Below are positions 48,650 to 57,219 of a DNA stretch of 64,000 bases, piece after piece. Below the pieces are notes generated by a model, which saw nothing but the letters and a program-made list of their open reading frames with translations, made no database searches and was not told where the DNA came from. Each line of letters opens with the position of its first letter. The first letter of the stretch is position 1. Both the position numbers and the translations under genes were made by a program. Source of the DNA: Lonepinella sp042468235 (GTDB taxonomy: Bacteria > Pseudomonadota > Gammaproteobacteria > Enterobacterales > Pasteurellaceae). The DNA lies in assembly GCF_042468235.1 (NCBI RefSeq), contig NZ_CP170386.1, forward strand, positions 1,674,001 to 1,738,000, given 5' to 3'.

Positions 48650-49495
48650 ATGTTAAGTTACCGCCATAGTTTCCACGCTGGCAATCACGCCGATGTACTT
48701 AAGCATATTGTGCAAATGTTGATCATTGAAAATCTGCAACAAAAAGACAAAGGTTTTTATTATTTAGACACGCACGCAGGTGTGGGGAAATACCGTTTAT
48801 TCAGTGAAGAAGCAGAAAAAACAGCCGAATATCTTGAGGGTATTGCACGTCTTTGGGAACAAAAAGATTTGCCTGAAGAAATTCAACGCTATGTGAATCT
48901 GATTAAAAAGCTCAATTATGGTGGCAAAGAATTACGCTATTACGCAGGTTCACCGTTTATTGCTGCGTTAATGTTGCGAGAACAAGATCGGGCATTATTC
49001 ACCGAATTACACCCTGCTGATTATCCGTTATTGCGTAATACGTTTAAAGAATACGACAATATTACCACCAAGCGAGATAACGGTTTTCAACAGCTTAAAG
49101 CCACGCTTCCCCCAAAAGAACGCCGTGGTTTAGTATTAATCGATCCACCTTATGAATTGAAAGAAGATTATGATCTGGTCGTGCAAGCCGTTGTGGAGGG
49201 TTATAAACGTTTTGCCACAGGTATTTATGCCATTTGGTATCCCGTGGTGTTACGCCAACAAACGAAACGAATCATCAAAGGGTTAGAAGCCACAGGGATT
49301 CGCAAAATTCTGCAAATTGAACTGGCAGTTCGCCCTGATAGCGATCAGCGTGGTATGACTGCCAGTGGCATGATTGTGATTAATCCACCATGGCAATTAG
49401 AAAGCCAAATGAAACAGCTTTTACCTTATTTAGTCAAGACCTTAGTGCCTGAAAATACGGGCAGTTGGAAAGTCAGTTGGATTATACCTGAATAG
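48650..49495 (+). CDS. rlmJ: RlmJ, 23S rRNA adenine-2030-N6 methyltransferase
   Basis: RlmJ methylates A2030 of 23S rRNA. The H. influenzae homologue was first called ComJ. The 281 aa protein begins MLSYRHSFHAGNHADVLKH, with FYYLDTHAGVGKY (SAM site) and LVLIDPPYELKEDYD (DPPY catalytic motif), and ends with WQLESQMKQLLPYLV. RBS AAAGGG is weakly spaced. Monocistronic between the tRNAs and tkt. Confidence 0.95.
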   Translation: MLSYRHSFHAGNHADVLKHIVQMLIIENLQQKDKGFYYLDTHAGVGKYRLFSEEAEKTAEYLEGIARLWEQKDLPEEIQRYVNLIKKLNYGGKELRYYAGSPFIAALMLREQDRALFTELHPADYPLLRNTFKEYDNITTKRDNGFQQLKATLPPKERRGLVLIDPPYELKEDYDLVVQAVVEGYKRFATGIYAIWYPVVLRQQTKRIIKGLEATGIRKILQIELAVRPDSDQRGMTASGMIVINPPWQLESQMKQLLPYLVKTLVPENTGSWKVSWIIPE

Positions 49496-49514
49496 CCAAT
49501 TTGTTCCTATTGGT

Positions 49515-49558
49515 TAAAGTGTGGTGGGAAATATTGAAATTTTTCACCGCACTTTTTA
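49515..49558 (+). terminator. Imperfect uptake-sequence hairpin after rlmJ
   Basis: AAAGTGTGGTG ... CACCGCACTTTTTA. One arm departs from the uptake core (GTGTGG), still pairing through G-U. T-run follows. Confidence 0.6.
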
Positions 49559-49586
49559 CTCCAAATCCCCCTTAATACACCATAAA

Positions 49587-49608
49587 AATGTGATCTTGAT
49601 CACATTTT
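49587..49608 (+). promoter_or_regulatory. Near-perfect CRP site upstream of tkt
   Basis: AAATGTGATCTTGATCACATTT is a 22-base palindrome with one central mismatch (CTTG) and full TGTGA/TCACA halves. It is centred about 119 bases before the tkt ATG. Confidence 0.8.
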
Positions 49609-49716
49609 AAATGCTATCTATAAAATCAATCGTATTAATTTACCTTTTACCCCGAAAAATCAGGTAAAATAAAAATCAGTTTATATTCATTCAATCTCAT
49701 TAATCAGGAGTAAACA

Positions 49717-51717
49717 ATGGCAACGCAAAAACAACTTGCAAATGCAATCCGTTTTTTAAGTATGGACGCTGTTCAAAAAGCAAAATCAGGTCACCCTGGT
49801 GCCCCGATGGGTATGGCGGACATTGCCGAAGTATTATGGCGTGGATTTTTAAAACATAACCCAACCAATCCAAAATGGGCAGATCGTGACCGCTTTGTGT
49901 TATCTAATGGACATGGTTCGATGTTGATTTACAGCTTGTTACATTTAACAGGCTATGATCTTTCTATCGAAGATTTAAAGAATTTCCGTCAATTACATTC
50001 TAAAACTCCAGGTCACCCTGAATATGGTTATGCCCCAGGGGTAGAAACGACCACAGGTCCATTGGGTCAAGGTATCACCAATGCAGTAGGTATGGCGATC
50101 GCAGAAAAAACCTTAGCGGGTCAATTTAACCGTGCAGGTCACGATATTGTGGATCACTTTACTTATGTGTTCTTGGGTGATGGCTGTTTAATGGAAGGGG
50201 TTTCACACGAAGCCTGTTCATTAGCAGGAACGTTAGGCTTAGGTAAATTAATCGCATTCTATGACGATAACAATATTTCCATTGATGGTCATGTTGACGG
50301 TTGGTTCACTGATGATACCCAAAAACGCTTTGAGGCCTACGGTTGGCAAGTGATTCCAGCGATTGATGGTCATAATCCACAACAAATTGCCGAAGCGGTG
50401 AAAAAAGCTCAAGCAGAAACCAATAAACCAACCTTGATTATCTGTAAAACCATTATCGGTTACGGTTCACCAAACAAATCAGCTTCGCACGATTGCCATG
50501 GTGCGCCATTAGGTGATGAAGAAATTGCGTTAACCCGTAAAGCATTAGAATGGGATTATGCCCCATTTGAAATCCCAGCCGATATTTATGCAGAATGGGA
50601 TGCGAAAGCCAAAGGTCAAACAGCGGAAGCGGCATGGAACGAAAAATTTGCGGCTTATGCAAAAGCCTATCCTGAATTAGCCACTGAATTTAAACGCCGT
50701 GTGAGCGGTGAATTACCAGCCAACTGGGCAGCCGAAAGCCAAGCCTTTGTGGAAAAATTACAAGCTAACCCTGCTTCTATTGCGAGCCGTAAAGCCTCAC
50801 AAAATGCGATTGAAGCCTATGCACACATTTTACCAGAATTCTTAGGCGGTTCAGCAGACTTAGCCAGCTCAAACTTAACCCTATGGTCAGGTTCAAAACC
50901 AATTCGTGCAACCACCAATGTGGACGGCAACTACCTCAACTACGGTGTGCGTGAGTTCGGTATGTCGGCGATTATGAACGGTATTGCCTTACACGGTGGA
51001 TTCATTCCTTATGGTGCAACATTCTTAATGTTCTTTGAATATGCTCACAATGCAGTACGTATGGCAGCATTAATGAAACAACGTGTGTTGTTCGTTTACA
51101 CCCATGACTCTATCGGTTTAGGCGAAGACGGTCCAACTCACCAACCTGTGGAACAAACAGCAGCATTACGTTTAATTCCAAACTTAGAAACATGGCGACC
51201 AGCGGATCAAGTGGAATCTGCGGTAGCGTGGAAATCTGCGGTAGAACGCAAAGATGGTCCGAGTGCCTTAATCTTCACTCGTCAAAACTTGGCACAACAA
51301 CCACGCACAGCAGAGCAATTAGCTAACGTGGCTCGTGGTGGTTACATCTTAGTAGATTGCGGTTGCAACAACCCTGATGTGATCTTAATTGCTACGGGTT
51401 CTGAAGTGGAATTAGCCGTGAAAGCCGCAGAAGTGTTAAAAGGCGAAGGCAAAAAAGTGCGTGTGGTTTCTATGCCAAGCACCAACGTGTTCGACAAACA
51501 AGACGAAGCCTATCGTGAAAGCGTGTTACCAAAACACATTACCAAACGTGTAGCGATTGAAGCACAAACCGCAGACTTCTGGTACAAATATGTGGGCTTT
51601 GAAGGTCGCATCGTGGCAATGCACGGTTTCGGTGAATCTGCCCCAGCAGACCAATTATTCAAATTATTTGGTTTCACCGTGGAAAACGTGGTCGCGAAAG
51701 CGAAAGAGATTTTGTAA
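49717..51717 (+). CDS. tkt: Transketolase
   Basis: Transketolase moves two-carbon units between pentose and triose/hexose phosphates using thiamine diphosphate. The 666 aa protein has AKSGHPGAPMGMADIAEVL, the ThDP motif GDGCLMEGVSHEA...DDNNISIDG, the pyrimidine domain with HDSIGLGEDGPTHQPVEQ, and the C-terminal domain. RBS AGGAGT is 6 bases before the ATG. A CRP site upstream suggests control by cAMP. rpe at 23412 acts in the same pathway, and tkt also borders the diketogulonate locus that feeds xylulose 5-phosphate. Confidence 0.98.
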   Translation: MATQKQLANAIRFLSMDAVQKAKSGHPGAPMGMADIAEVLWRGFLKHNPTNPKWADRDRFVLSNGHGSMLIYSLLHLTGYDLSIEDLKNFRQLHSKTPGHPEYGYAPGVETTTGPLGQGITNAVGMAIAEKTLAGQFNRAGHDIVDHFTYVFLGDGCLMEGVSHEACSLAGTLGLGKLIAFYDDNNISIDGHVDGWFTDDTQKRFEAYGWQVIPAIDGHNPQQIAEAVKKAQAETNKPTLIICKTIIGYGSPNKSASHDCHGAPLGDEEIALTRKALEWDYAPFEIPADIYAEWDAKAKGQTAEAAWNEKFAAYAKAYPELATEFKRRVSGELPANWAAESQAFVEKLQANPASIASRKASQNAIEAYAHILPEFLGGSADLASSNLTLWSGSKPIRATTNVDGNYLNYGVREFGMSAIMNGIALHGGFIPYGATFLMFFEYAHNAVRMAALMKQRVLFVYTHDSIGLGEDGPTHQPVEQTAALRLIPNLETWRPADQVESAVAWKSAVERKDGPSALIFTRQNLAQQPRTAEQLANVARGGYILVDCGCNNPDVILIATGSEVELAVKAAEVLKGEGKKVRVVSMPSTNVFDKQDEAYRESVLPKHITKRVAIEAQTADFWYKYVGFEGRIVAMHGFGESAPADQLFKLFGFTVENVVAKAKEIL

Positions 51718-51744
51718 TAGTCTAACTATTTGATTAATCTTAGT

Positions 51745-51787
51745 AAAGTGCGGTGAAAATTATTCTAGTTTTCACTGCACTTTCTTG
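51745..51787. terminator. Uptake-sequence hairpin between tkt and yiaJ
   Basis: AAAGTGCGGTGAAAA ... TTTTCACTGCACTTT, 15-bp stem with one mismatch between two convergent stops. Confidence 0.75.
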
Positions 51788-51789
51788 TT

Positions 51790-52590
51790 TTAGGTGGAGA
51801 TTTCAGCCACAAACCCTAATTCTTTCGAAATCAATAAGGCGGTTTTTCTAATTTCACTTAATAAAAAATCTACTCCCATTTGTCTAAGCCGATAGATGGA
51901 TGTAGAAATCGATACCGCATATTCCACTTTATTAAAAGCATCAAAAACTGGACAAGCCACACAAACTACCCCTAGCTCATTTTCTTCCTTATCCATGGCA
52001 AATTGAATTTGGCGAATTTCCGCTAATTCCTGTTGCATTAAGTGTAAATCTGTAATGGTATTTTTGGTTAATTGCTGAATAGTATCTTGATGCGATTGCC
52101 AATAATTGACGACATAGCTTGTATTATTTTCATAAGCTAAATACAGTTTTCCCATGGCAGAACAATATAGCTGTAAATATTGCCCAATATATGCTCTTGT
52201 TTTTAACATACCTGTTGTTGGTTCGAGCTTATAGATCATAATGGCGTGATCGTCTTCTCGTTTGGAAAAATTCACCGTTTCGCCAAGGGTTAAGTTAAGT
52301 TGTTCTAAATAAGGCGATGCCAAATTAATGATGTTAAAGGAAGAAAGCGTTTTTTGACCGAGATTAAGGCATTTAGTAGTTAAGCGATAACTGCCCTGAG
52401 TGTTGGTTTGTTTAATATAGCCCTCTGCTTGCAAACCTTGCAATAAACGGTGTACCGTGCTTTTATTCAGTTGCGATAATTCGGCTAATTTGGCTAATGG
52501 GCAACCGTTAGGATAATCACTCAACAGATCCAGTAGTTTTAGTCCACGAATAAGGCTTTGATTCCCCGTGTTTTTTTCTTCATTTTGCAT
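51790..52590 (-). CDS. yiaJ: YiaJ/PlaR-like IclR-family regulator
   Basis: An IclR repressor of 266 aa, expected to control the divergent diketogulonate genes. N-terminal winged HTH: SLIRGLKLLDLLSDYPNGCPLAKLAELSQLNKSTVHRLLQGLQAEGY. The effector domain includes YCSAMGKLYLA and AVSISTSIYRLRQMG. The Met at 52590 has GGGGGAA upstream; a GTG four codons earlier is possible. A 15-base palindrome 26 bases upstream (52616-52630) is a candidate operator. Confidence 0.9.
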   Translation of the reverse strand: MQNEEKNTGNQSLIRGLKLLDLLSDYPNGCPLAKLAELSQLNKSTVHRLLQGLQAEGYIKQTNTQGSYRLTTKCLNLGQKTLSSFNIINLASPYLEQLNLTLGETVNFSKREDDHAIMIYKLEPTTGMLKTRAYIGQYLQLYCSAMGKLYLAYENNTSYVVNYWQSHQDTIQQLTKNTITDLHLMQQELAEIRQIQFAMDKEENELGVVCVACPVFDAFNKVEYAVSISTSIYRLRQMGVDFLLSEIRKTALLISKELGFVAEIST

Positions 52591-52615
52591 AATTTCCCCC
52601 ACATCCTTGTTAACG

Positions 52616-52630
52616 TTTCACTATGTGAAA
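52616..52630. promoter_or_regulatory. Candidate IclR-type operator
   Basis: TTTCAC TAT GTGAAA, a perfect inverted repeat with a 3-base centre, between the yiaJ and yiaK starts and close to yiaJ. IclR-family sites are often of this kind; assignment is inferred from position. Confidence 0.5.
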
Positions 52631-52646
52631 TACTTTTCTATAAAAA

Positions 52647-52662
52647 TGAGATCTAGCTCACA
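52647..52662. promoter_or_regulatory. CRP site in the yiaJ-yiaK gap
   Basis: TGAGATCTAGCTCACA matches 9 of 10 conserved CRP positions. It lies about 140 bases before yiaK and 65 before yiaJ. Catabolite control of this kind of locus is expected. Confidence 0.6.
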
Positions 52663-52798
52663 AATTTAAAAAATAATATATAACTTATTGATTTATAAAT
52701 GTTTATATTTCATTACTTAAATTGACTTTTATGGTTGACAAGTGTACTTTATAAAACGTGATTTTACAATTTGAAATTTAGAAAATTTGGAGTATGCC

Positions 52799-53797
52799 AT
52801 GAAAGTTTCTTATGAACAATTAAAAGCAGAATTTAAACGTGTCTTACTTTCTCGTAAAGTACGTGAAGATATTGCAGAAGAATGTGCAACAGTATTTGCT
52901 GACACAACGCAAGCGGGAGCCTACTCTCATGGGGTAAACCGTTTCCCACGTTTTATTCAACAACTCGAAAACGGCGATATTAAACCAGAAGCCGAGCCGA
53001 CTAAAGAATTATCTTTAGGGGCGATTGAACAATGGGACGCTCATCAAGCCATTGGTAACTTAACTGCTAAGAAAATGATGGATCGAGCGATGGAATTAGC
53101 TGCAAAAAATGGTATCGGTGTAGTGGCATTACGTAATGCAAACCACTGGATGCGTGGCGGTTCTTATGGATGGCAAGCGGCTGAAAAAGGTTATATTGGT
53201 GTGTGTTGGACAAACGCATTAGCGGTAATGCCACCTTGGGGTTCGAAAGAATGTCGTATCGGAACTAATCCGTTAATCGTGGCGGTGCCAACTAGCCCAA
53301 TTACCATGGTGGATATGTCTTGTTCTATGTATTCTTACGGTATGTTAGAAGTGCATCGTTTACAAGGTCGCCAAACCTTTGTGGACGCAGGGTTTGATGA
53401 TGATAATAATCCAACCCGTGATCCTGCCACCGTAGAGAAAAATCGCCGTCTAATGCCAATGGGCTTCTGGAAAGGATCAGGTTTATCGATCGTGTTAGAT
53501 ATGATTGCAACACTGCTTTCTAATGGTGAATCTACCGCAGCGGTGACGGAAGATAAAGACGATGAATATTGCGTTTCCCAAGTGTTTATTGCGATTGAAG
53601 TGGATCGTCTGATTGATGGCAAAACCAAAGATGCAAAACTTAATCGTATTATGGATTATGTGCGTACCGCAGAGCCTGTCGATCCAAATCAACCTGTTCG
53701 TTTACCAGGTCACGAGTTCACTACGATTTTAGCCGATAATAAAGCTAATGGTATTCCAGTAGATGATACGGTTTGGGCTAAATTAAAATCGCTCTAA
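52799..53797 (+). CDS. yiaK: YiaK/DlgD, 2,3-diketo-L-gulonate reductase
   Basis: The enzyme reduces 2,3-diketo-L-gulonate to 3-keto-L-gulonate with NADH, in the cytosol. From the ATG at 52799 (TTGGAG upstream) it is 332 aa, the family length. The malate/lactate dehydrogenase-2 fold is shown by GAYSHGVNRFPRFIQQLENGDI, ALRNANHWMRGGSYGWQAAEKGYIG (catalytic His) and GTNPLIVAVP. First gene of the catabolic run. A hairpin of two uptake sequences separates it from yiaL. Confidence 0.96.
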   Translation: MKVSYEQLKAEFKRVLLSRKVREDIAEECATVFADTTQAGAYSHGVNRFPRFIQQLENGDIKPEAEPTKELSLGAIEQWDAHQAIGNLTAKKMMDRAMELAAKNGIGVVALRNANHWMRGGSYGWQAAEKGYIGVCWTNALAVMPPWGSKECRIGTNPLIVAVPTSPITMVDMSCSMYSYGMLEVHRLQGRQTFVDAGFDDDNNPTRDPATVEKNRRLMPMGFWKGSGLSIVLDMIATLLSNGESTAAVTEDKDDEYCVSQVFIAIEVDRLIDGKTKDAKLNRIMDYVRTAEPVDPNQPVRLPGHEFTTILADNKANGIPVDDTVWAKLKSL

Positions 53798-53802
53798 TTT
53801 AG

Positions 53803-53834
53803 ACCGCACTTTGGTTTTTTGTACAAAGTGCGGT
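53803..53834 (+). terminator. Uptake-sequence hairpin between yiaK and yiaL
   Basis: ACCGCACTTTG ... CAAAGTGCGGT, 11-bp stem, loop rich in T. It lies inside the presumed operon, so it probably only reduces read-through. Confidence 0.55.
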
Positions 53835-53872
53835 GGCTTTTTCGTGAATTTTACAACATTAAGGATACTATT

Positions 53873-54334
53873 ATGTTTTTTGGTCATATTGCTAAAGTCG
53901 AGCCGAACCGTTATCCGAAAGCGATTCAACAAGCCTTGAATTATCTTAAACATACCGATTTTGATTATCTTCCCGCTGGTCGCTATCCATTACAGGGCGA
54001 CAGTTATGTACAAGTGTTAGATTTACAAACCCAGCCAAAATCAGCCTATCTGCCCGAAGTTCACCGTAAATATTTAGATGTGCAATATTGGCATAAAGGC
54101 AGTGAACGTATGGCGGTCGCACCTGATTTAGGCAATAACCCTGTGGCAGAAGAATATAGTGCGGAAAAAGATATTCTGTTTTATCAATCTATTCCAAATG
54201 AGCAAGAAATTCTGTGTCAAGCAGGCAATTTTGCGGTGTTCTTTCCAGAAGATGCTCACCGTGGTGCTTGTGCTGAAAATGAAACAGGGTTGATCCGTAA
54301 AATTGTGGTAAAAGTAGCAGTGAGTGAACTGTAG
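53873..54334 (+). CDS. yiaL: YiaL, YhcH/YjgK/YiaL family protein
   Basis: A 153 aa cupin-like protein (older name: beta-galactosidase subunit beta family). Motifs: GRYPLQGDSYVQVLDLQTQPKSAYLPEVHRKYLDVQYWHKGSERM and FAVFFPEDAHRGACAENE, whose His, Glu and Asp residues bind metal in relatives. Family members are thought to act on sugar acids; YiaL's exact step is unsettled. The Met at 53873 has AAGGATAC upstream; the in-frame start at 53819 would cover the hairpin. Confidence 0.92.
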   Translation: MFFGHIAKVEPNRYPKAIQQALNYLKHTDFDYLPAGRYPLQGDSYVQVLDLQTQPKSAYLPEVHRKYLDVQYWHKGSERMAVAPDLGNNPVAEEYSAEKDILFYQSIPNEQEILCQAGNFAVFFPEDAHRGACAENETGLIRKIVVKVAVSEL

Positions 54335-54343
54335 GAGGCAATA

Positions 54344-54826
54344 ATGAAATCTTTTGCGTTATTGGTTGGAAAAGCGATTGAAGCTGTGGTGGTGTTAATT
54401 CTCACCGCAATGTCAATTCTCGTTTTTCTTAATGTGGTATTACGATACGGCTTTAATAGCAGTATCAACATCACTGAAGAAGTTTCCCGTTATATGTTTG
54501 TTTGGTTAGCTTTTTTAGGGGCAATTCTGGCTTTTAGTGAAAATCACCATGTGAGTGTGACAATTTTAACCCATAAATTATCAGAAAAAGGACGTAATTT
54601 ATTGGGTATTGTGACAGACATCGCCATGCTGTTTTGTTGCTATTTAATCGTAGAGGGCGGTTGGATACAGTTTCAACTAAATCTATCGAATTATGCGCCG
54701 ATTTCAAGATTGCCACAAGGTATAACCTACCTTGCTGCGGTTGTTGCTGGTGCATTAATTGGTGTGTTAATTATTGCTCGTTTAGTGACTAGAATTGGAC
54801 TCGTATTCAAAGGAGAAACCAAATGA
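54344..54826 (+). CDS. yiaM: YiaM, TRAP transporter small membrane subunit (DctQ type)
   Basis: The 160 aa subunit has four membrane helices, including FLNVVLRYGFNSSINITEEVSRYMFVWLAFLGAILAF, the DctQ signature. It pairs with the large subunit yiaN, which overlaps its stop by 4 bases (ATGA). The TRAP system takes up 2,3-diketo-L-gulonate in E. coli. RBS AGGAGG is 6 bases before the ATG. Confidence 0.95.
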   Translation: MKSFALLVGKAIEAVVVLILTAMSILVFLNVVLRYGFNSSINITEEVSRYMFVWLAFLGAILAFSENHHVSVTILTHKLSEKGRNLLGIVTDIAMLFCCYLIVEGGWIQFQLNLSNYAPISRLPQGITYLAAVVAGALIGVLIIARLVTRIGLVFKGETK

Positions 54827-56100
54827 CCGTTGTAATTTTCCTTTCTGTTTTATTAGGTGCGATTCTACTCGGTATTCCAGTAGCTTTTTCCTTATTGATT
54901 TGTGGCATTGCGTTAATGGTGCATTTAGATTTGTTTGACGCTCAAATCTTAGCCCAACAAATTGTAAGTGGTGCCGACAGTTTCTCATTAATGGCAATTC
55001 CATTCTTTATTCTGGCTGGCGAAATTATGAATGAGGGGGGTTTATCCAAACGCATTATTGATTTACCAATGAAGCTAGTAGGTCATAAACGAGGCGGTTT
55101 AGGCTTTGTAGCTATTATCGCCGCCATGATTATGGCAAGTCTATCAGGCTCTGCGGTTGCCGATACTGCCGCGGTGGCTGCCATGTTATTGCCAATGATG
55201 AAAACCACGGGCTATCCAATGGATAAATCTGCTGGTTTAATTGGTACCGCAGGTATTATTGCCCCGATTATTCCACCAAGTATTCCATTTATCGTATTCG
55301 GTGTAGCCAGTGGGGTTTCCATTACCAAATTATTCTTAGCGGGGATTTTCCCCGGTGTGATGATGGGGATATTCTTAGGCTTATTGTGGTGGTGGCAAGC
55401 TAAACGCTTAAACTTAATGACCTTTTCCAAAGCCACTAAACAAGAACTTTGTATTTCCTTTAAGAATAGTGTTTGGGCATTGTTGTTACCAGTGATTATT
55501 ATCGGCGGTTTCCGTTCAGGTATTTTCACCCCAACCGAAGCAGGGGCAGTAGCAGCATTCTATGCGTTAGTGATTTCCTTGTTCGTGTATCGTGAGCTGA
55601 AAATCAAAGATCTTTATCGCATTATTTTAGCCGCAGGCAAAACCACCGCAGTGGTGATGTTCTTGGTAGCGGCTGCCAATGTAACAGGTTGGTTAATCAC
55701 CGTGGCAGAACTACCGCAAATGATGACCGAATTACTTGAGCCATTAATTGATAGCCCAACATTGTTGTTAATCGTGATTATGTTTGTGGTATTTATTATC
55801 GGCATGGTGATGGATTTAACTCCGACCGTATTAATTTTAACCCCAGTGTTAATGCCATTAGTGGAAGAAGCGGGTATCGATCCTGTGTATTTTGGTGTGT
55901 TGTTTATTCTGAATACGTCTATTGGTTTAATTACACCGCCAGTAGGTAATGTGTTAAATGTCATCACAGGTGTATCAAAACTGCCGTTTGACCGAGCAGC
56001 AAGAGGTATTATGCCTTATATGCTAATGATGATTGTAGTTTTATTCTTGTTTATTTTCTTCCCTTCACTGATTTTAGTGCCATTGGGTTGGATGCTGTAA
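54823..56100 (+). CDS. yiaN: YiaN, TRAP transporter large membrane subunit (DctM type)
   Basis: A 425 aa permease with about 12 membrane segments. DctM signatures are GGLSKRIIDLPMKLVGHKRGGLG, SGSAVADTAAVAAMLLPMM, GIIAPIIPPSIPFIVFGV and FILNTSIGLITPPVGNVLNVITG. It moves solute with sodium or protons using the YiaM partner and a periplasmic binding protein, here two candidates (yiaO copies). Confidence 0.96.
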   Translation: MTVVIFLSVLLGAILLGIPVAFSLLICGIALMVHLDLFDAQILAQQIVSGADSFSLMAIPFFILAGEIMNEGGLSKRIIDLPMKLVGHKRGGLGFVAIIAAMIMASLSGSAVADTAAVAAMLLPMMKTTGYPMDKSAGLIGTAGIIAPIIPPSIPFIVFGVASGVSITKLFLAGIFPGVMMGIFLGLLWWWQAKRLNLMTFSKATKQELCISFKNSVWALLLPVIIIGGFRSGIFTPTEAGAVAAFYALVISLFVYRELKIKDLYRIILAAGKTTAVVMFLVAAANVTGWLITVAELPQMMTELLEPLIDSPTLLLIVIMFVVFIIGMVMDLTPTVLILTPVLMPLVEEAGIDPVYFGVLFILNTSIGLITPPVGNVLNVITGVSKLPFDRAARGIMPYMLMMIVVLFLFIFFPSLILVPLGWML

Positions 56101-56140
56101 AAACAATTCATTTTACTTAACTCTCAAATGGAGAAATCTT

Positions 56141-57130
56141 ATGAAACTTTTTAATTTAAAAACCTTAGCTGCTTTTGTTGCTGCCACAACCATGTTGGTG
56201 GCAACTAATGCCAGTGCAGAAACGAGCTTGCGTTTCGGCTATGAAGCACCACGCACTGATAGCCAACATATTGCGGCGAAAAAATTTGATGAATTATTGA
56301 AAGAAAAAACCAAAGGGGAAATCAAATTAAAACTTTTCCCAGATAGTACCTTAGGTAACTCGCAAACCATGATTGCTGGCGTGCGTGGTGGTACCATTGA
56401 TATTGAAATGTCTGGTTCACCGAACTTTACAGGGTTAGTGGAAAAACTTAATGTTATTGATATTCCATTTATTTTTAAAGATCGTACGCACGCATTCAAA
56501 GTATTAGACGGTGAAATCGGTCAAGGGTTATTAAAAGATCTTGAGGCACAAGGCATCAAAGGGTTAGCATTCTGGGACGTAGGTTTCCGTGCGTTCTCTA
56601 ACTCAAAACACACCGTGACGAAACCTGAAGATATTAAAGGTTTGAAAGTACGGACTAACCAAAACCCAATGTACATTGAAGCCTTTACCTTGTTAGGCGG
56701 TAATCCAGTACCAATGCCATTAGCGGAACTTTATACGGCATTAGAAACCCGTGCTGTTGATGCTCAAGAACACCCAATCGGGATTTTCTGGTCAAATAAA
56801 CTGTATGAAGTACAAAAATTCTTAAGCCTAACCAATCACGGTTATACCCCGTTAATTGTGGCGATGAATAAAGCGAAATTTGATGCACTCACACCAGAAT
56901 TACAAACAGCGTTAATTGAAGCTGCCAAAGAAGCTGGACAATTCCAACGTGATTTGAACATTAAAAATGAAACTGAAATTGTGGCAAATTTACGTAAAGC
57001 TGGTGTTGAAGTGACGGAAAACATTGATCAAGCACCATTCAAAGCGGTGATTGAAGAAAAAGTACGTCAATCTTTCATCAATAAAAATGGTGATGAATTA
57101 ATTAAAGCGATTGATGCCCTAGCTCAATAG
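56141..57130 (+). CDS. yiaO: YiaO copy 1, TRAP periplasmic binding protein
   Basis: A 329 aa DctP-type substrate-binding protein with signal peptide (MKLFNLKTLAAFVAATTMLVATNASA). FGYEAPRTDSQHIAAKKFDELLKEKTKGEIKLKLFPDSTLG is the N-terminal lobe, KGLKVRTNQNPMYIE carries the Arg that clamps the carboxylate, and GLxVRxxxN-like MPLAELYTALETRAVDAQEHP follows. RBS ATGGAGAA is upstream. A second copy begins 90 bases downstream. Confidence 0.96.
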   Translation: MKLFNLKTLAAFVAATTMLVATNASAETSLRFGYEAPRTDSQHIAAKKFDELLKEKTKGEIKLKLFPDSTLGNSQTMIAGVRGGTIDIEMSGSPNFTGLVEKLNVIDIPFIFKDRTHAFKVLDGEIGQGLLKDLEAQGIKGLAFWDVGFRAFSNSKHTVTKPEDIKGLKVRTNQNPMYIEAFTLLGGNPVPMPLAELYTALETRAVDAQEHPIGIFWSNKLYEVQKFLSLTNHGYTPLIVAMNKAKFDALTPELQTALIEAAKEAGQFQRDLNIKNETEIVANLRKAGVEVTENIDQAPFKAVIEEKVRQSFINKNGDELIKAIDALAQ

Positions 57131-57140
57131 CAAGCAAACA

Positions 57141-57184
57141 GAAGTGCGGTGAAAAAATTACAATTTTTTGTACCGCACTTTCCG
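57141..57184 (+). terminator. Uptake-sequence hairpin between the two yiaO copies
   Basis: GAAGTGCGGTGAAAAAATT ... ACAATTTTTTGTACCGCACTTTC, long stem 11 bases after copy 1. It may lower expression of copy 2 and the kinase. Confidence 0.6.
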
Positions 57185-57219
57185 AATAAATCCCAACTTG
57201 CTGTTAAACGGAGAATGTT

